Shown one piece after another: positions 55,366 through 62,840 of a stretch of DNA of 64,000 nucleotides. The notes under the pieces were generated by a model. The model ran no database searches. It was not told the origin of the DNA and worked only from the letters and a program-made list of their open reading frames with translations. This DNA is from JAXMCI01 sp046349435 (GTDB lineage Bacteria; Pseudomonadota; Alphaproteobacteria; Dongiales; Dongiaceae), in NCBI GenBank assembly GCA_046349435.1, contig JAXMCI010000044.1:1-64000 (forward strand). Direction: 5' to 3'. How positions within the stretch are numbered: position 1 is the stretch's first letter; every line of letters begins with the position of its first letter. The translations under genes and the position numbers were made by a program.

Positions 55366-56739
55366 GCCGCGAGCTCCTGGCGCGCCATCAGGATGGCGCG
55401 CTCGACGATGTCGACGATCTCGTCGATCTCGTCGCGGGTCGCGGTCAGCGCCGGCGCCAGGATCAGCACATTGGCCGAGCCGCGGGTGATCAGCCCCTGG
55501 CTCATCGCCTTGCTGCGCACCAGCGGCGCGAAGGCCCGGCCGACCGGGAAGGCCGCGCGCGATCGCCGGTCGGCGACGAACTCGACGCCCCACAGCATGC
55601 CGAGCCCGCGTACAATCGCCGATCTCGGCGTGACGCTGGCCGAGCTCGCCCAGGCGCTGGCCGAGATAGCCGCCCAGCGCGGCGGCCTGCTGCACGATGC
55701 TCTTGCCGAGCAGCTTGCCGATCACCGCCAGCGCGGTCTCGCAGCCCAGCGGGTAGCCGCCATAGGTGTGGCCATGCAGGAAGGTGCGCCCGGCCTCGCC
55801 GCGGAACGCCGCGGCGATCCGGTCGTGGGCGACCACCGCGGCGACCGGCGCGTAGCCCGAGGTGATGCCCTTGCCGAGGCAGACGAGGTCCGGCGTGACC
55901 TCGTAGTGGTCGAGCGCGAACAGGTTGCCGGTGCGGCCGAAGCCGGTCAGCACCTCGTCGAAGATCAGCAGGGCGCGGGCGCGGTCGGCGATCTCGCGCA
56001 GCCTCTGGTAGTAGCCCTTGGGCGGCACCAGCACGCCGGCCGCCGCCATGATCGGGTCGACGATCAGCGCCGAGATCGTCTCGCGCCCCTCGTAGCGGAT
56101 CATCTCCTCGACGGCCGAGGCGCATTCCAGCGCGCAGCTCTCCGGCCGCTTGCCCCAGGGACAGCGGTAGCAATAGGGCGGCGGCACGTGCAGGAAGCCG
56201 CCCGGCAGCGGCTCGAAGCGGCGCCGGTCGGCGACGCCCGAGGCGGCGAGCGCCGCCAGCGTCGCGCCGTGATAGGACCAGTAGCGCGAGATCACCTTGT
56301 AGCGGCCCGGCTCGCCGTTGTTGCGATGGAACTGGCGCGCCATCTTCATCGCCGTTTCCGTCGCTTCCGAGCCGCCGCACAGCAGGAAGGCGGTGTTGAG
56401 CGGCCCGGGCAGCAGCTCGGCGAGGAGCGCCGAGAGCTGCAGCGCCGCCGGCGTCGTGCCGTGCAGCACCGGCCAGAAATCCTGCCGGTCGATCGCCTCG
56501 TGCATCGCCCGGCGGATGTCCTCGTCGCCATAGCCGAGCGTCGACACCATCGCCCCGCCGATGGCGTCGATCAGCTGGCGCCCGTCGGTGGTCCAGACCC
56601 GGAGCCCCTTGCCGCCGGCGATGATCAGCGGCTCGCGCTCGAAATCCGCCATCTGCTGGAAGTCGAGCCAGACATGGCGGACCAGCGGCGTCAGCGACTC
56701 ATGCGCGGTCCCGGCGGCTGCGGCTGGCGTCTGTGACAT
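55362..56739 (-). pseudogene. Class III aminotransferase, disrupted by a one-base frameshift
   Basis: A PLP-dependent aspartate-aminotransferase-fold class III enzyme, first gene of the operon. Intact motifs include GGSEATETAMK(MAR), the Asp in LIFDEVLTGFGRTG, and the PLP Lys region LGKGITSGYAPVAAV. Reading from 56739, the frame is right until HAEIGD near 55617 and then turns to nonsense. The expected continuation (VRGLGMLWGVEFVAD and the C-terminus) lies in another frame ending at 55362. Removing one A of the AA at 55614-55615 (plus strand) restores it. It could be a real mutation or an assembly error. Function of intact homologues: omega-amino acid:pyruvate or similar transamination. Confidence 0.85.
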
Positions 56740-56745
56740 GAGCCA

Positions 56746-56769
56746 ATTGACATAGTATGTTATGTCGAT
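56746..56769. promoter_or_regulatory. Candidate operator between GntR gene and the mutase operon
   Basis: An inverted repeat ATTGACATA / TATGTCGAT (56746-56754, 56761-56769; one mismatch) with a 6-nt centre lies in the 78-nt divergent gap, 7 nt upstream of the aminotransferase start. A TTGACA (56747-56752) overlaps it. It is the natural binding site candidate for the divergent GntR-family regulator. Confidence 0.55.
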
Positions 56770-56817
56770 GCTTCGATGATAAGCTGAGCCAGTCGCCATC
56801 GGCCAACGGGAATCGAC

Positions 56818-57309
56818 GTGAGTGACCCACGGAATCTGGATTTGGCCTACGAGGCGATCGCCGAGTGGACCCTGCTGCGCGGCGGCGCCGCGCCCCTGCA
56901 CCAGCAGCTGAGGTCGCACATCGCGCTGCAGATCCGCTCGGGCCGGCTCGCCGCCGGCGCGCGCCTCCCGCCGGTCCGCGCGCTCGCCGCCGGGCTCGGG
57001 CTCAACCGCAACACGGTGCAGAAGGTCTATGCGGCGCTCGAGCGCGCCGGCCTGGTCGTCACCCGCGTCGGCTCCGGCACCCAGGTCGCGCCGGGCCAGG
57101 CGGAGACGATGGCGCAGGTCGCGTCGTCGACCCGCGAGCTGCTGCGCCGGGCGATCGGCAACGCGCTCGACGACCGGCTGGCGCCGCAGGACGTGCGGCT
57201 GCTGTTCGAATCGCAGCTCAGCGAGGCGGTCCGCCAGCGCGACCTGCGCGCCACCCAGATCCTTACCAGCCGCCGCCGCTACGCCGCCCGCGACGCGGTC
57301 AAGGCGTAA
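56818..57309 (+). CDS. GntR family transcriptional regulator (YtrA-like)
   Basis: A 163-aa regulator with a GntR winged helix (residues about 25-95: PLHQQLRSHIALQIRSGRL, LPPVRALAAGLGLNRNTVQKVYAALERAGLV) and only a short helical C-terminal tail, as in the YtrA subfamily, whose members often control adjacent ABC transporter genes. It has no large effector domain. The GTG start is at 56818. Divergently transcribed from the operon beginning at 56739, with a palindrome between them, so it probably regulates that operon and itself. The effector is unknown. Confidence 0.88.
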   Translation: MSDPRNLDLAYEAIAEWTLLRGGAAPLHQQLRSHIALQIRSGRLAAGARLPPVRALAAGLGLNRNTVQKVYAALERAGLVVTRVGSGTQVAPGQAETMAQVASSTRELLRRAIGNALDDRLAPQDVRLLFESQLSEAVRQRDLRATQILTSRRRYAARDAVKA

Positions 57310-57348
57310 GGCTCCGGCCTGTCAGGCCCTGGCCCGTCGTGCCCCCGT

Positions 57349-57437
57349 TGTCATGCCGGGCTTGACCCGGGCTTGACCCGGGCATCCATCTCGCCGCGAT
57401 CTGGATTGCCGGGTCAGGGGGGCGGCGATGATGACGG
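57349..57437. repeat. Dispersed palindromic element, copy 2
   Basis: Relative of the element at 33128-33205: it begins TTGTCATGCC, continues with GGGCATCCA and GGATTGCCGGGTC, and ends in a diverged right arm (GATGATGAC). Inside, an 11-nt unit GGGCTTGACCC is present twice in tandem. It occupies most of the 164-nt gap between the GntR gene and the convergent cysteine hydrolase; I see no gene there. Confidence 0.65.
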
Positions 57438-57473
57438 AGCGAGCCGATGCGCGCCACGACCGGCGCCCCCGGC

Positions 57474-58157
57474 TCACAATCCCCGCGGGCTGCCCGCGCC
57501 GGCGTCCGCGTCGAGCAGGGCGGCCAGGTCGGCGGCGGTCCGCACGTCGGCGCAGGTCCGCGCCAGCGTCCCGAGGCTGGCGCGCTGCCGCACCGGATCG
57601 CCGGCCGCGACGCCGTCGGCGCAGATCACCACGCGGAACCCGGACTCGAACGCGTCCCGCGCCGAGGCCTCGACGCAGACATGGGTCAGCGCGCCGGCGA
57701 GCAGCACGGTGTCGATGCCGCGGTCGCGCAGCAGCCCGGGCAGGGCGCAGTTGCCGGGAAAGAAGGCGCTGTAGCCGCGCTTCGCGACGATCGGATCGCC
57801 GGGCTCGACGGGCAGCCCGGCCGACGGCAGCGCACCCCGCCCCGCCTCGATCTCCCGGCGGTAGCGCTCCAGCTCGGCCGCGCCGAGCAGCGCCGCCGCG
57901 GCGGCGGCCGAGGGCCAGGTCGCCGGTGGCGTCGGCACGACCCAGGCGACCGTCCCGCCCCGGGGGCGCAGCGCCGCCGCGACCCGGCCGACGGCGCCGA
58001 CCACCGCCTCGCGCTCCGGCAGCGCGCCGAGAAAGGTGTCCACCGCGTCGATCGCCACCAGCGCGGTGCGGGCGCCCTGCAGCGCCGGGAAGGCATGCAG
58101 CCGGCCGCGGCGGCGCACCAGCTTGCGGCGCAGGGCCTCGTCCAGCGGATCGTCCAC
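57474..58157 (-). CDS. Isochorismatase-family cysteine hydrolase
   Basis: A 227-aa protein of the isochorismatase-like hydrolase fold. The catalytic triad is Asp37 (LVAIDAVD), Lys126 (VAKRGYSAF) and Cys161 (LTHVCVEAS), consistent with an active amidohydrolase (nicotinamidase, N-carbamoyl or ureidoacrylate type). The GTG start at 58157 is selected for GGAGGAG upstream; the open frame extends further but as low-complexity sequence. No signal peptide. Not linked to other genes on its strand. Substrate unknown. Confidence 0.82.
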   Translation of the reverse strand: MDDPLDEALRRKLVRRRGRLHAFPALQGARTALVAIDAVDTFLGALPEREAVVGAVGRVAAALRPRGGTVAWVVPTPPATWPSAAAAAALLGAAELERYRREIEAGRGALPSAGLPVEPGDPIVAKRGYSAFFPGNCALPGLLRDRGIDTVLLAGALTHVCVEASARDAFESGFRVVICADGVAAGDPVRQRASLGTLARTCADVRTAADLAALLDADAGAGSPRGL

Positions 58158-58339
58158 GCGCGCTCCTCCGGGTCCGCACCGATCTGCGCCGCCCGCGGGT
58201 CGGGATGCAAGCGCCGCCGCGCGCCGGATTGACGCCGCCGCCGCGGCAGGGCTCCATGATGCCGGTCGGGCACCGCCGCCGGGGGAGCGGAGCCGGCCGC
58301 TGCGCGCAACCTCCCTGCCCCGCCGGTCGGCTGCCGCGG

Positions 58340-59773
58340 ATGACCACGACATCGAGCATCGTCGCAGAGTTCCCGCCGCGGACGGCCTCGCCGGACGCGA
58401 CCGATGGAATCCAGGCGGCGCTGCCCTGGCTGTTCCTGATCTACGCCGTGCCGGCGATGATCTTCCTGGCGATCACGATGGCCCCCTTCCAGGTGCCGGA
58501 CGAGCTCGCCCACGCCTTCCGGGCCGAGCAGATCGGCCACGGCAAGCTGATCTCCGACCGTTACGGCGGGGAGATCCAGGGCGGGCTCGACGACTATGGC
58601 GAGCTCTATCGCGGCATGTGGACCCGCACCGACGTCAAGCAGACCGTCGAGCTCGCCGGCCGCGCCGGGGCGATCGCCTGCGCGCTGCCGGCGCGCTGGG
58701 TCAACTTCCAGAACACCGCGCAGTACGGCCCCCTGCTCTACCTGCCCCAGGCGATCGGCCTCCGGCTCGGCTGCGCCGCCGGCCTGACGATGGCCCAGGC
58801 CGTGCTCGCCGCGCGCCTGCTCAACGGGGCCGCCGCCTGCCTCCTCGGCTTCCTCGCGCTGCGCCTCTGCCGGCGCGGCCAGGCCCTGATGTTCGCCACG
58901 CTGCTGCTGCCGATGACGCTGTCCCAGCTTGCCTCGGTGTCGCAGGACGCGCTGCTCATCGCAGTGTCGTTCCTCGGGATCGCTGTCGCCTCGCGCCCGC
59001 TCGTGGAGCGGCGGCCGGCCAGCACGGGCGAGTTCCGCCTCTACGCCCTGATGCTGGTGGCGACCATGACGGCGCGGCCGGTGCAGATCGTCTTCCTGCT
59101 GCTGCTGCCGGTCCTGCTGCGCCGCGGCGATCCCCGCTGGCTCGCCAAGCTGCGCATCGCCGCCGTCGCGGCGGCACTGCTCGCCGCGTGGATCCCGGTC
59201 CTGGCGAACCGGCTGATGCCGATGCCGCCGGACTGGTCGATCGAGCGCCAGCTGGCGCTCATCCTCGACCACCCGCTCACCCTGCCGTCGGTGATCGCCA
59301 ACACCTTCGGCAGGCAGGCGAGCCTGCTGCTCTCGACGGTGGTCGGTCGGATGGGCTGGATGGACACGCCGATGCCGCACGCCTACTACCTGGCGGCCGG
59401 CGTCGCGCTGGCGCTGGCGCTGCTGGCGCCGGGCCATCGCGGGCCGGCCGGGTGGCGGACACTGCTCGGGCCGGCCACCCTCGGCGCGCTCACGCTCGGC
59501 GTCTGCGCCGCGCTCTACCTGACCTGGACGGCGGTCGGACAGGCGACCATCAACACCCTCCAGGGCCGCTACATCCTGCCGGCCCTGCCGCTGCTCGCCT
59601 GGCCGGTCCCCGCCTGGGGAGCGCGGCTCGGGCGCGGCCTGGCGGCCCTGTGGTACCCCGTGCTCCTGTTCCCCCTGGTCTCGCTGGCGGTGCTGCCGCC
59701 GGTGATCATGGAGCGCTTCTACGGCGACTGGACGGTCATGGCGGACTCGCTGCGGGCACTGCTCCTGCCATGA
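58340..59773 (+). CDS. DUF2142 polytopic membrane protein
   Basis: A 477-aa integral membrane protein of the DUF2142 family, which is distantly related to GT-C glycosyltransferases and often found in cell-surface polysaccharide loci. About ten hydrophobic segments are seen, the first after residue 25. The first outside loop has FQVPDE(LAH), with an acidic pair that fits the GT-C pattern. The ATG at 58340 is chosen from the first plausible N-terminus. It is isolated here between a hydrolase and an AHSA1 gene, so no pathway can be named. Confidence 0.8.
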   Translation: MTTTSSIVAEFPPRTASPDATDGIQAALPWLFLIYAVPAMIFLAITMAPFQVPDELAHAFRAEQIGHGKLISDRYGGEIQGGLDDYGELYRGMWTRTDVKQTVELAGRAGAIACALPARWVNFQNTAQYGPLLYLPQAIGLRLGCAAGLTMAQAVLAARLLNGAAACLLGFLALRLCRRGQALMFATLLLPMTLSQLASVSQDALLIAVSFLGIAVASRPLVERRPASTGEFRLYALMLVATMTARPVQIVFLLLLPVLLRRGDPRWLAKLRIAAVAAALLAAWIPVLANRLMPMPPDWSIERQLALILDHPLTLPSVIANTFGRQASLLLSTVVGRMGWMDTPMPHAYYLAAGVALALALLAPGHRGPAGWRTLLGPATLGALTLGVCAALYLTWTAVGQATINTLQGRYILPALPLLAWPVPAWGARLGRGLAALWYPVLLFPLVSLAVLPPVIMERFYGDWTVMADSLRALLLP

Positions 59774-59794
59774 CCGCCGCGCCCGCCGCCGGGA

Positions 59795-60259
59795 TCAGGC
59801 GGCGGCGTCCTCCGGCAGGTGCTGCGTGCCCGGCAGCGCCCGGCCGGTCTCGAGCAGCGTCTTCAGGCTGGAGAGCACCTTCGGCCAGCCGCCGGAGACG
59901 GCGTCGATCAGCCCATGCGGCCGGTCGGCGACGTGGGTCACCGTCAGCCTGACGTTCTCGCCCTCCTGCACGATGTCGAAGGTGCAGCGCGTATAGCCCT
60001 CCGCCTTGAGCTCCGGGCGAAACTCGTTGCGCCACTTGACGACCAGCCGCCGCGGCCGGTCGACCTCGACGATCTCGCCGCTGTCGGCCAGCCGGCCGTC
60101 GGGAAACACCAGCTTCCACGCCGCGCCGGGCGTCCAGCCGGACTCCTGGTAGGAGCCGAACCAGTACTGCCGGTTGAACTCGGCGCTGGTCAGCGCCTGC
60201 CACAGCGTCTCGGGGGTGGTGCGGATGTAGGTGACGTAGACGAAGGTCTGTGCCGGCAT
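59795..60259 (-). CDS. SRPBCC/AHSA1 domain protein
   Basis: A 154-aa START-like (AHSA1/Aha1-type) protein. It starts VYVTYIRTTPETLWQALT and has the WFGS, DSGEIVEVDRPRRLVVKW and GGWPKVLSSLKTLLETG motifs of the family that accompanies ArsR-type regulators. AGAGGAA precedes the ATG. It lies 23 nt downstream of the ArsR gene in the same transcript. The ligand is unknown; such pairs are common and likely sense hydrophobic small molecules. Confidence 0.85.
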   Translation of the reverse strand: MPAQTFVYVTYIRTTPETLWQALTSAEFNRQYWFGSYQESGWTPGAAWKLVFPDGRLADSGEIVEVDRPRRLVVKWRNEFRPELKAEGYTRCTFDIVQEGENVRLTVTHVADRPHGLIDAVSGGWPKVLSSLKTLLETGRALPGTQHLPEDAAA

Positions 60260-60282
60260 GACAATATTCCTCTCGCTTGGGG

Positions 60283-60606
60283 TCACTCGCCGTCGCGGTC
60301 CTCGAGAGCCTGCTTCAGGGCGGAGAGCGCGCGGAGCCGGCCCTGCTCGAACTTGCCGATCCAGCGCTCGCCGATCTCGTTGATCGGCACCGGATTGATG
60401 TAGTGCAGCTTCTCCCGCCCCTGGCGGCGGGTCGCCACCAGGTTGGCGCCCTCGAGGATCGCCAGGTGCTTGGCCACCGCCTGGCGGGACATCGCCAGGC
60501 CCTCGCAGAGCTGGCCCAGCGTCTGTCCATTCTCGGCATGGAGCCGGTCGAGCAGCCGCCGGCGGCTCGCATCCGCCAGGGCCTTGAAGACCGGATCCAT
60601 GCTCAT
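60283..60606 (-). CDS. ArsR family transcriptional regulator
   Basis: A 107-aa winged-helix protein. The core DPVFKALADASRRRLLDRL, LGQLCEGLAMSRQAVAKHLAILEGANLV and the wing RQGREKLHYIN match the AHSA1-linked ArsR group. The Cys of metal sensors (ELCVC type) is absent, so it is probably not a metal sensor. Two start codons lie 6 nt apart (60606 and 60600). A strong promoter with an internal palindrome lies just upstream, consistent with self-repression. First gene of the arsR-AHSA1 pair. Confidence 0.9.
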   Translation of the reverse strand: MSMDPVFKALADASRRRLLDRLHAENGQTLGQLCEGLAMSRQAVAKHLAILEGANLVATRRQGREKLHYINPVPINEIGERWIGKFEQGRLRALSALKQALEDRDGE

Positions 60607-60612
60607 GACGCG

Positions 60613-60642
60613 ATGATATGTAACCTAATGGTTGCCTGTCAA
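60613..60642 (-). promoter_or_regulatory. arsR-AHSA1 promoter with operator in the spacer
   Basis: Reading the reverse strand: TTGACA (60642-60637), an 18-nt spacer and TATCAT (60618-60613). The spacer contains the perfect palindrome AACCATTAGGTT (60622-60633), the likely ArsR operator. The -10 box ends 6 nt before the first ATG, so the message is probably leaderless or nearly so. Confidence 0.65.
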
Positions 60643-60680
60643 GAGTTGCCAGGCCGGAGACCCCGCCGGATGATGGTGCG

Positions 60681-61499
60681 ATGGAAGCCGACGACGATCT
60701 CGAGCGCTTCGCGGCGGAGGGCGCGCCCGATCCGGGCCCGCCGACGCAGCAGGGCTGGGTGGCGCGCGACGGGGCGCGGATCTGGTACGCCAGCCACGGC
60801 GCCGCCGGGCCGGCCGCGATCCTGCTGCATGGCGGGCTCGGCCACAGCGGCAACTGGGGCCACCAGGTGCCGGCATTGCGCGCCGCCGGCTATCGCGTCG
60901 TGCTGGTCGACAGCCGCGGCCACGGCCGCAGCACGCAGGACGGCCGGCCGCTCGGCTACCGCCTGATGGCCGCCGACCTCGCCGCGGTGATCGACGCGCT
61001 GCGGCTGGAGCGGCCGGCCCTGGTCGGCTGGAGCGACGGCGCCTGCACCGCGCTCACCCTCGCCATGGCCGAGCCGGAGCGGACCGCCGGCGTGCTCTTC
61101 TTCGCCTGCAACATGGATCACGGCGGCGCCCGGCCGGAGCCGGTGCCCGGTCCGGCGCTCGAGCGCTGCTTCGCCCGGCACGGCGCGGATTATGCCCGGC
61201 TCTCCGCCACGCCCTTCGCCTTCGCCGACCTCGTGCGCATCGTGACCGCCATGCAGCGGAGCGAGCCCGATGCGACGGCCGCCGAGCTGGCGGCCATCCG
61301 CGTCCCGGTCGCCATCGTCCAGGCCGAGCGGGACGAGTTCATCCGCCCCGAGCACGCCGCCTGGCTCGCCCGCGCCATCCCGGGAGCGCGCCACATCCTG
61401 CTGCCCGGCGTCAGCCACTTCGCGCCGCTGCAGCGGCCGGCGCTGTTCAACGCGGCCGTGCTCGCCTTCCTCGGCCGGGTGCTGCCCCGGCCCGACTGA
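60681..61499 (+). CDS. Alpha/beta hydrolase
   Basis: A 272-aa alpha/beta-fold hydrolase. The oxyanion-hole motif LLHGGLGHSG, the nucleophile elbow GWSDG (Ser118) and the catalytic His246 (GVSHFAPLQ) are clear, with the acid expected in AIVQAERDEF. Seen in many esterases, lactonases and C-C hydrolases; substrate unknown. It starts about 75 nt from, and divergent to, the arsR gene. The DUF1989 gene follows about 70 nt downstream on the same strand. Confidence 0.88.
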   Translation: MEADDDLERFAAEGAPDPGPPTQQGWVARDGARIWYASHGAAGPAAILLHGGLGHSGNWGHQVPALRAAGYRVVLVDSRGHGRSTQDGRPLGYRLMAADLAAVIDALRLERPALVGWSDGACTALTLAMAEPERTAGVLFFACNMDHGGARPEPVPGPALERCFARHGADYARLSATPFAFADLVRIVTAMQRSEPDATAAELAAIRVPVAIVQAERDEFIRPEHAAWLARAIPGARHILLPGVSHFAPLQRPALFNAAVLAFLGRVLPRPD

Positions 61500-61570
61500 C
61501 CCGCGCTCCCAATCGCGATATGCTCGGCGAGGCGGCGGGATGGCTGCCGCGGCGAGGAAGGACAGGACCG

Positions 61571-62167
61571 ATGGAGGAGATCGCGGGCGGTCATGGCCGC
61601 GCCGTCGCGCTCGGCGCCGGCGAGCGCATCCGGATCGTCAACACACACGGGACGCAGGTGGTCGACAGCTGGGCGCTGGCGCGGCAGGAGGTCGGCGAAT
61701 ACCTCTCGGTCGAGCAGACCCGGCGCATGCTGTTCCGGCTGTTCCCGCGCCAGGGCGACCAGCTCTTCTCCAACCGCCGCAACCCGATGCTGCTGATCGA
61801 GGAGGACAGTTCCCCGGGGCACCACGACATGCTGCTGGCCTGCTGCGATCCCTGGCTCTACCAGCACTATGGCTGCCCGCCCGGGCACCGCAACTGCCGC
61901 GACAATTTCCGCGAGGCGCTGCTCGCGGAGGGCTTCGAGTGGGTGCTGGTGCCCAACCCGCTCAATCTCTGGATGAACATCCCGGTCACCGGCAACGACG
62001 CGATCGCCATCGCGCCGCCGCTCAGCCGGCCGGGCGACCACGTGCTGTTCCGCGCGCTGGTCGACCTCGTGCTGGTGCTCTCCGCCTGCCCGATGGACGT
62101 GACCCCGATCAACGGCGAGGACCGGACGCCCCGGCCCGTGCATTTCGAGCGGCTCCCGCGGACGTGA
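61571..62167 (+). CDS. DUF1989 (urea carboxylase-associated) family protein
   Basis: A 198-aa protein of the DUF1989 family, members of which are found beside urea carboxylase/allophanate hydrolase or guanidine genes. It has the RIVNTHGTQVVDSWAL start, HHDMLLACCDPWLYQHYGCP with a Cys-rich middle, and NLWMNIPV(T)... plus CPMDVTPINGED at the end. No urea carboxylase is present in this window, so the local role is unclear. The start at 61571 has AGGA upstream (GGACAGGACCG); an in-frame ATG at 61520 would add 17 residues. Confidence 0.8.
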   Translation: MEEIAGGHGRAVALGAGERIRIVNTHGTQVVDSWALARQEVGEYLSVEQTRRMLFRLFPRQGDQLFSNRRNPMLLIEEDSSPGHHDMLLACCDPWLYQHYGCPPGHRNCRDNFREALLAEGFEWVLVPNPLNLWMNIPVTGNDAIAIAPPLSRPGDHVLFRALVDLVLVLSACPMDVTPINGEDRTPRPVHFERLPRT

Positions 62168-62254
62168 CCGGCCGCGGCCGTTGCCGGCCGCGGCACCTGC
62201 CCCCATATTCGAGGCCGTCGGCGACGGCGCCGACGGCGAGATGGAGGAGATGGG

Positions 62255-62758
62255 ATGGCCAGGGAACGTGCGGTGCTGGCGGGCGGCTGCTTCTGGGGCA
62301 TGCAGGACCTCATCCGCCGCTATGACGGCGTGATCGCGACGCGGGTCGGCTACAGCGGCGGCGACGTGCCCAACGCCACCTACCGCAATCACGGCACCCA
62401 TGCCGAGGCGATCGAGATCATCTTCGACCCGGCGCGGCTCAGCTTCCGCCAGCTGCTCGAGTTCTTCTTCCAGATCCACGACCCGTCGACGCCGAACCGC
62501 CAGGGCAACGACCGCGGCCCCGGCTACCGCTCGGCGATCTACTACACCAGCGAGGAGCAGAAGCGGATCGCGCTCGACACCATCGCCGATGTCGACGCCT
62601 CCGGCCTGTGGCCGGGCAAGGTGGTGACCGAGGTGGCGCCCGCCGGCCCGTTCTGGGAGGCCGAGCCGGAGCACCAGGACTATCTCGAGCGCTATCCGAA
62701 CGGCTACACCTGCCACTTCATCCGGCCGAACTGGAAGCTGCCGAAGCGCGCGGCCTAG
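62255..62758 (+). CDS. msrA: Peptide methionine sulfoxide reductase MsrA
   Basis: Reduces the S-form of methionine sulfoxide in proteins, repairing oxidative damage. The 167-aa protein has the catalytic Cys12 in the signature GGCFWG, the substrate-binding FFQIHDPSTPNRQGND region and the YRSAIYYTSEEQ segment. Only one further Cys is visible (GYTCHF, near the end), so recycling may use that residue or thioredoxin directly. GGAGGAG-type sequence precedes the ATG. Confidence 0.94.
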   Translation: MARERAVLAGGCFWGMQDLIRRYDGVIATRVGYSGGDVPNATYRNHGTHAEAIEIIFDPARLSFRQLLEFFFQIHDPSTPNRQGNDRGPGYRSAIYYTSEEQKRIALDTIADVDASGLWPGKVVTEVAPAGPFWEAEPEHQDYLERYPNGYTCHFIRPNWKLPKRAA

Positions 62759-62840
62759 GCACCCCCCGCGATCAGCCGGCCCGCCCGGCCGAAGCGCACC
62801 GGCCTGGTCGCGCCCGGGCCGGCGACTGGCTGGATCCGGC

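Noticed and set aside
60283..60606. Metal-sensing ArsR/SmtB
   Set aside because: The metal-binding Cys motif of helix 3 (ELCVC type) is absent; pairing with an AHSA1 protein points to another ligand.
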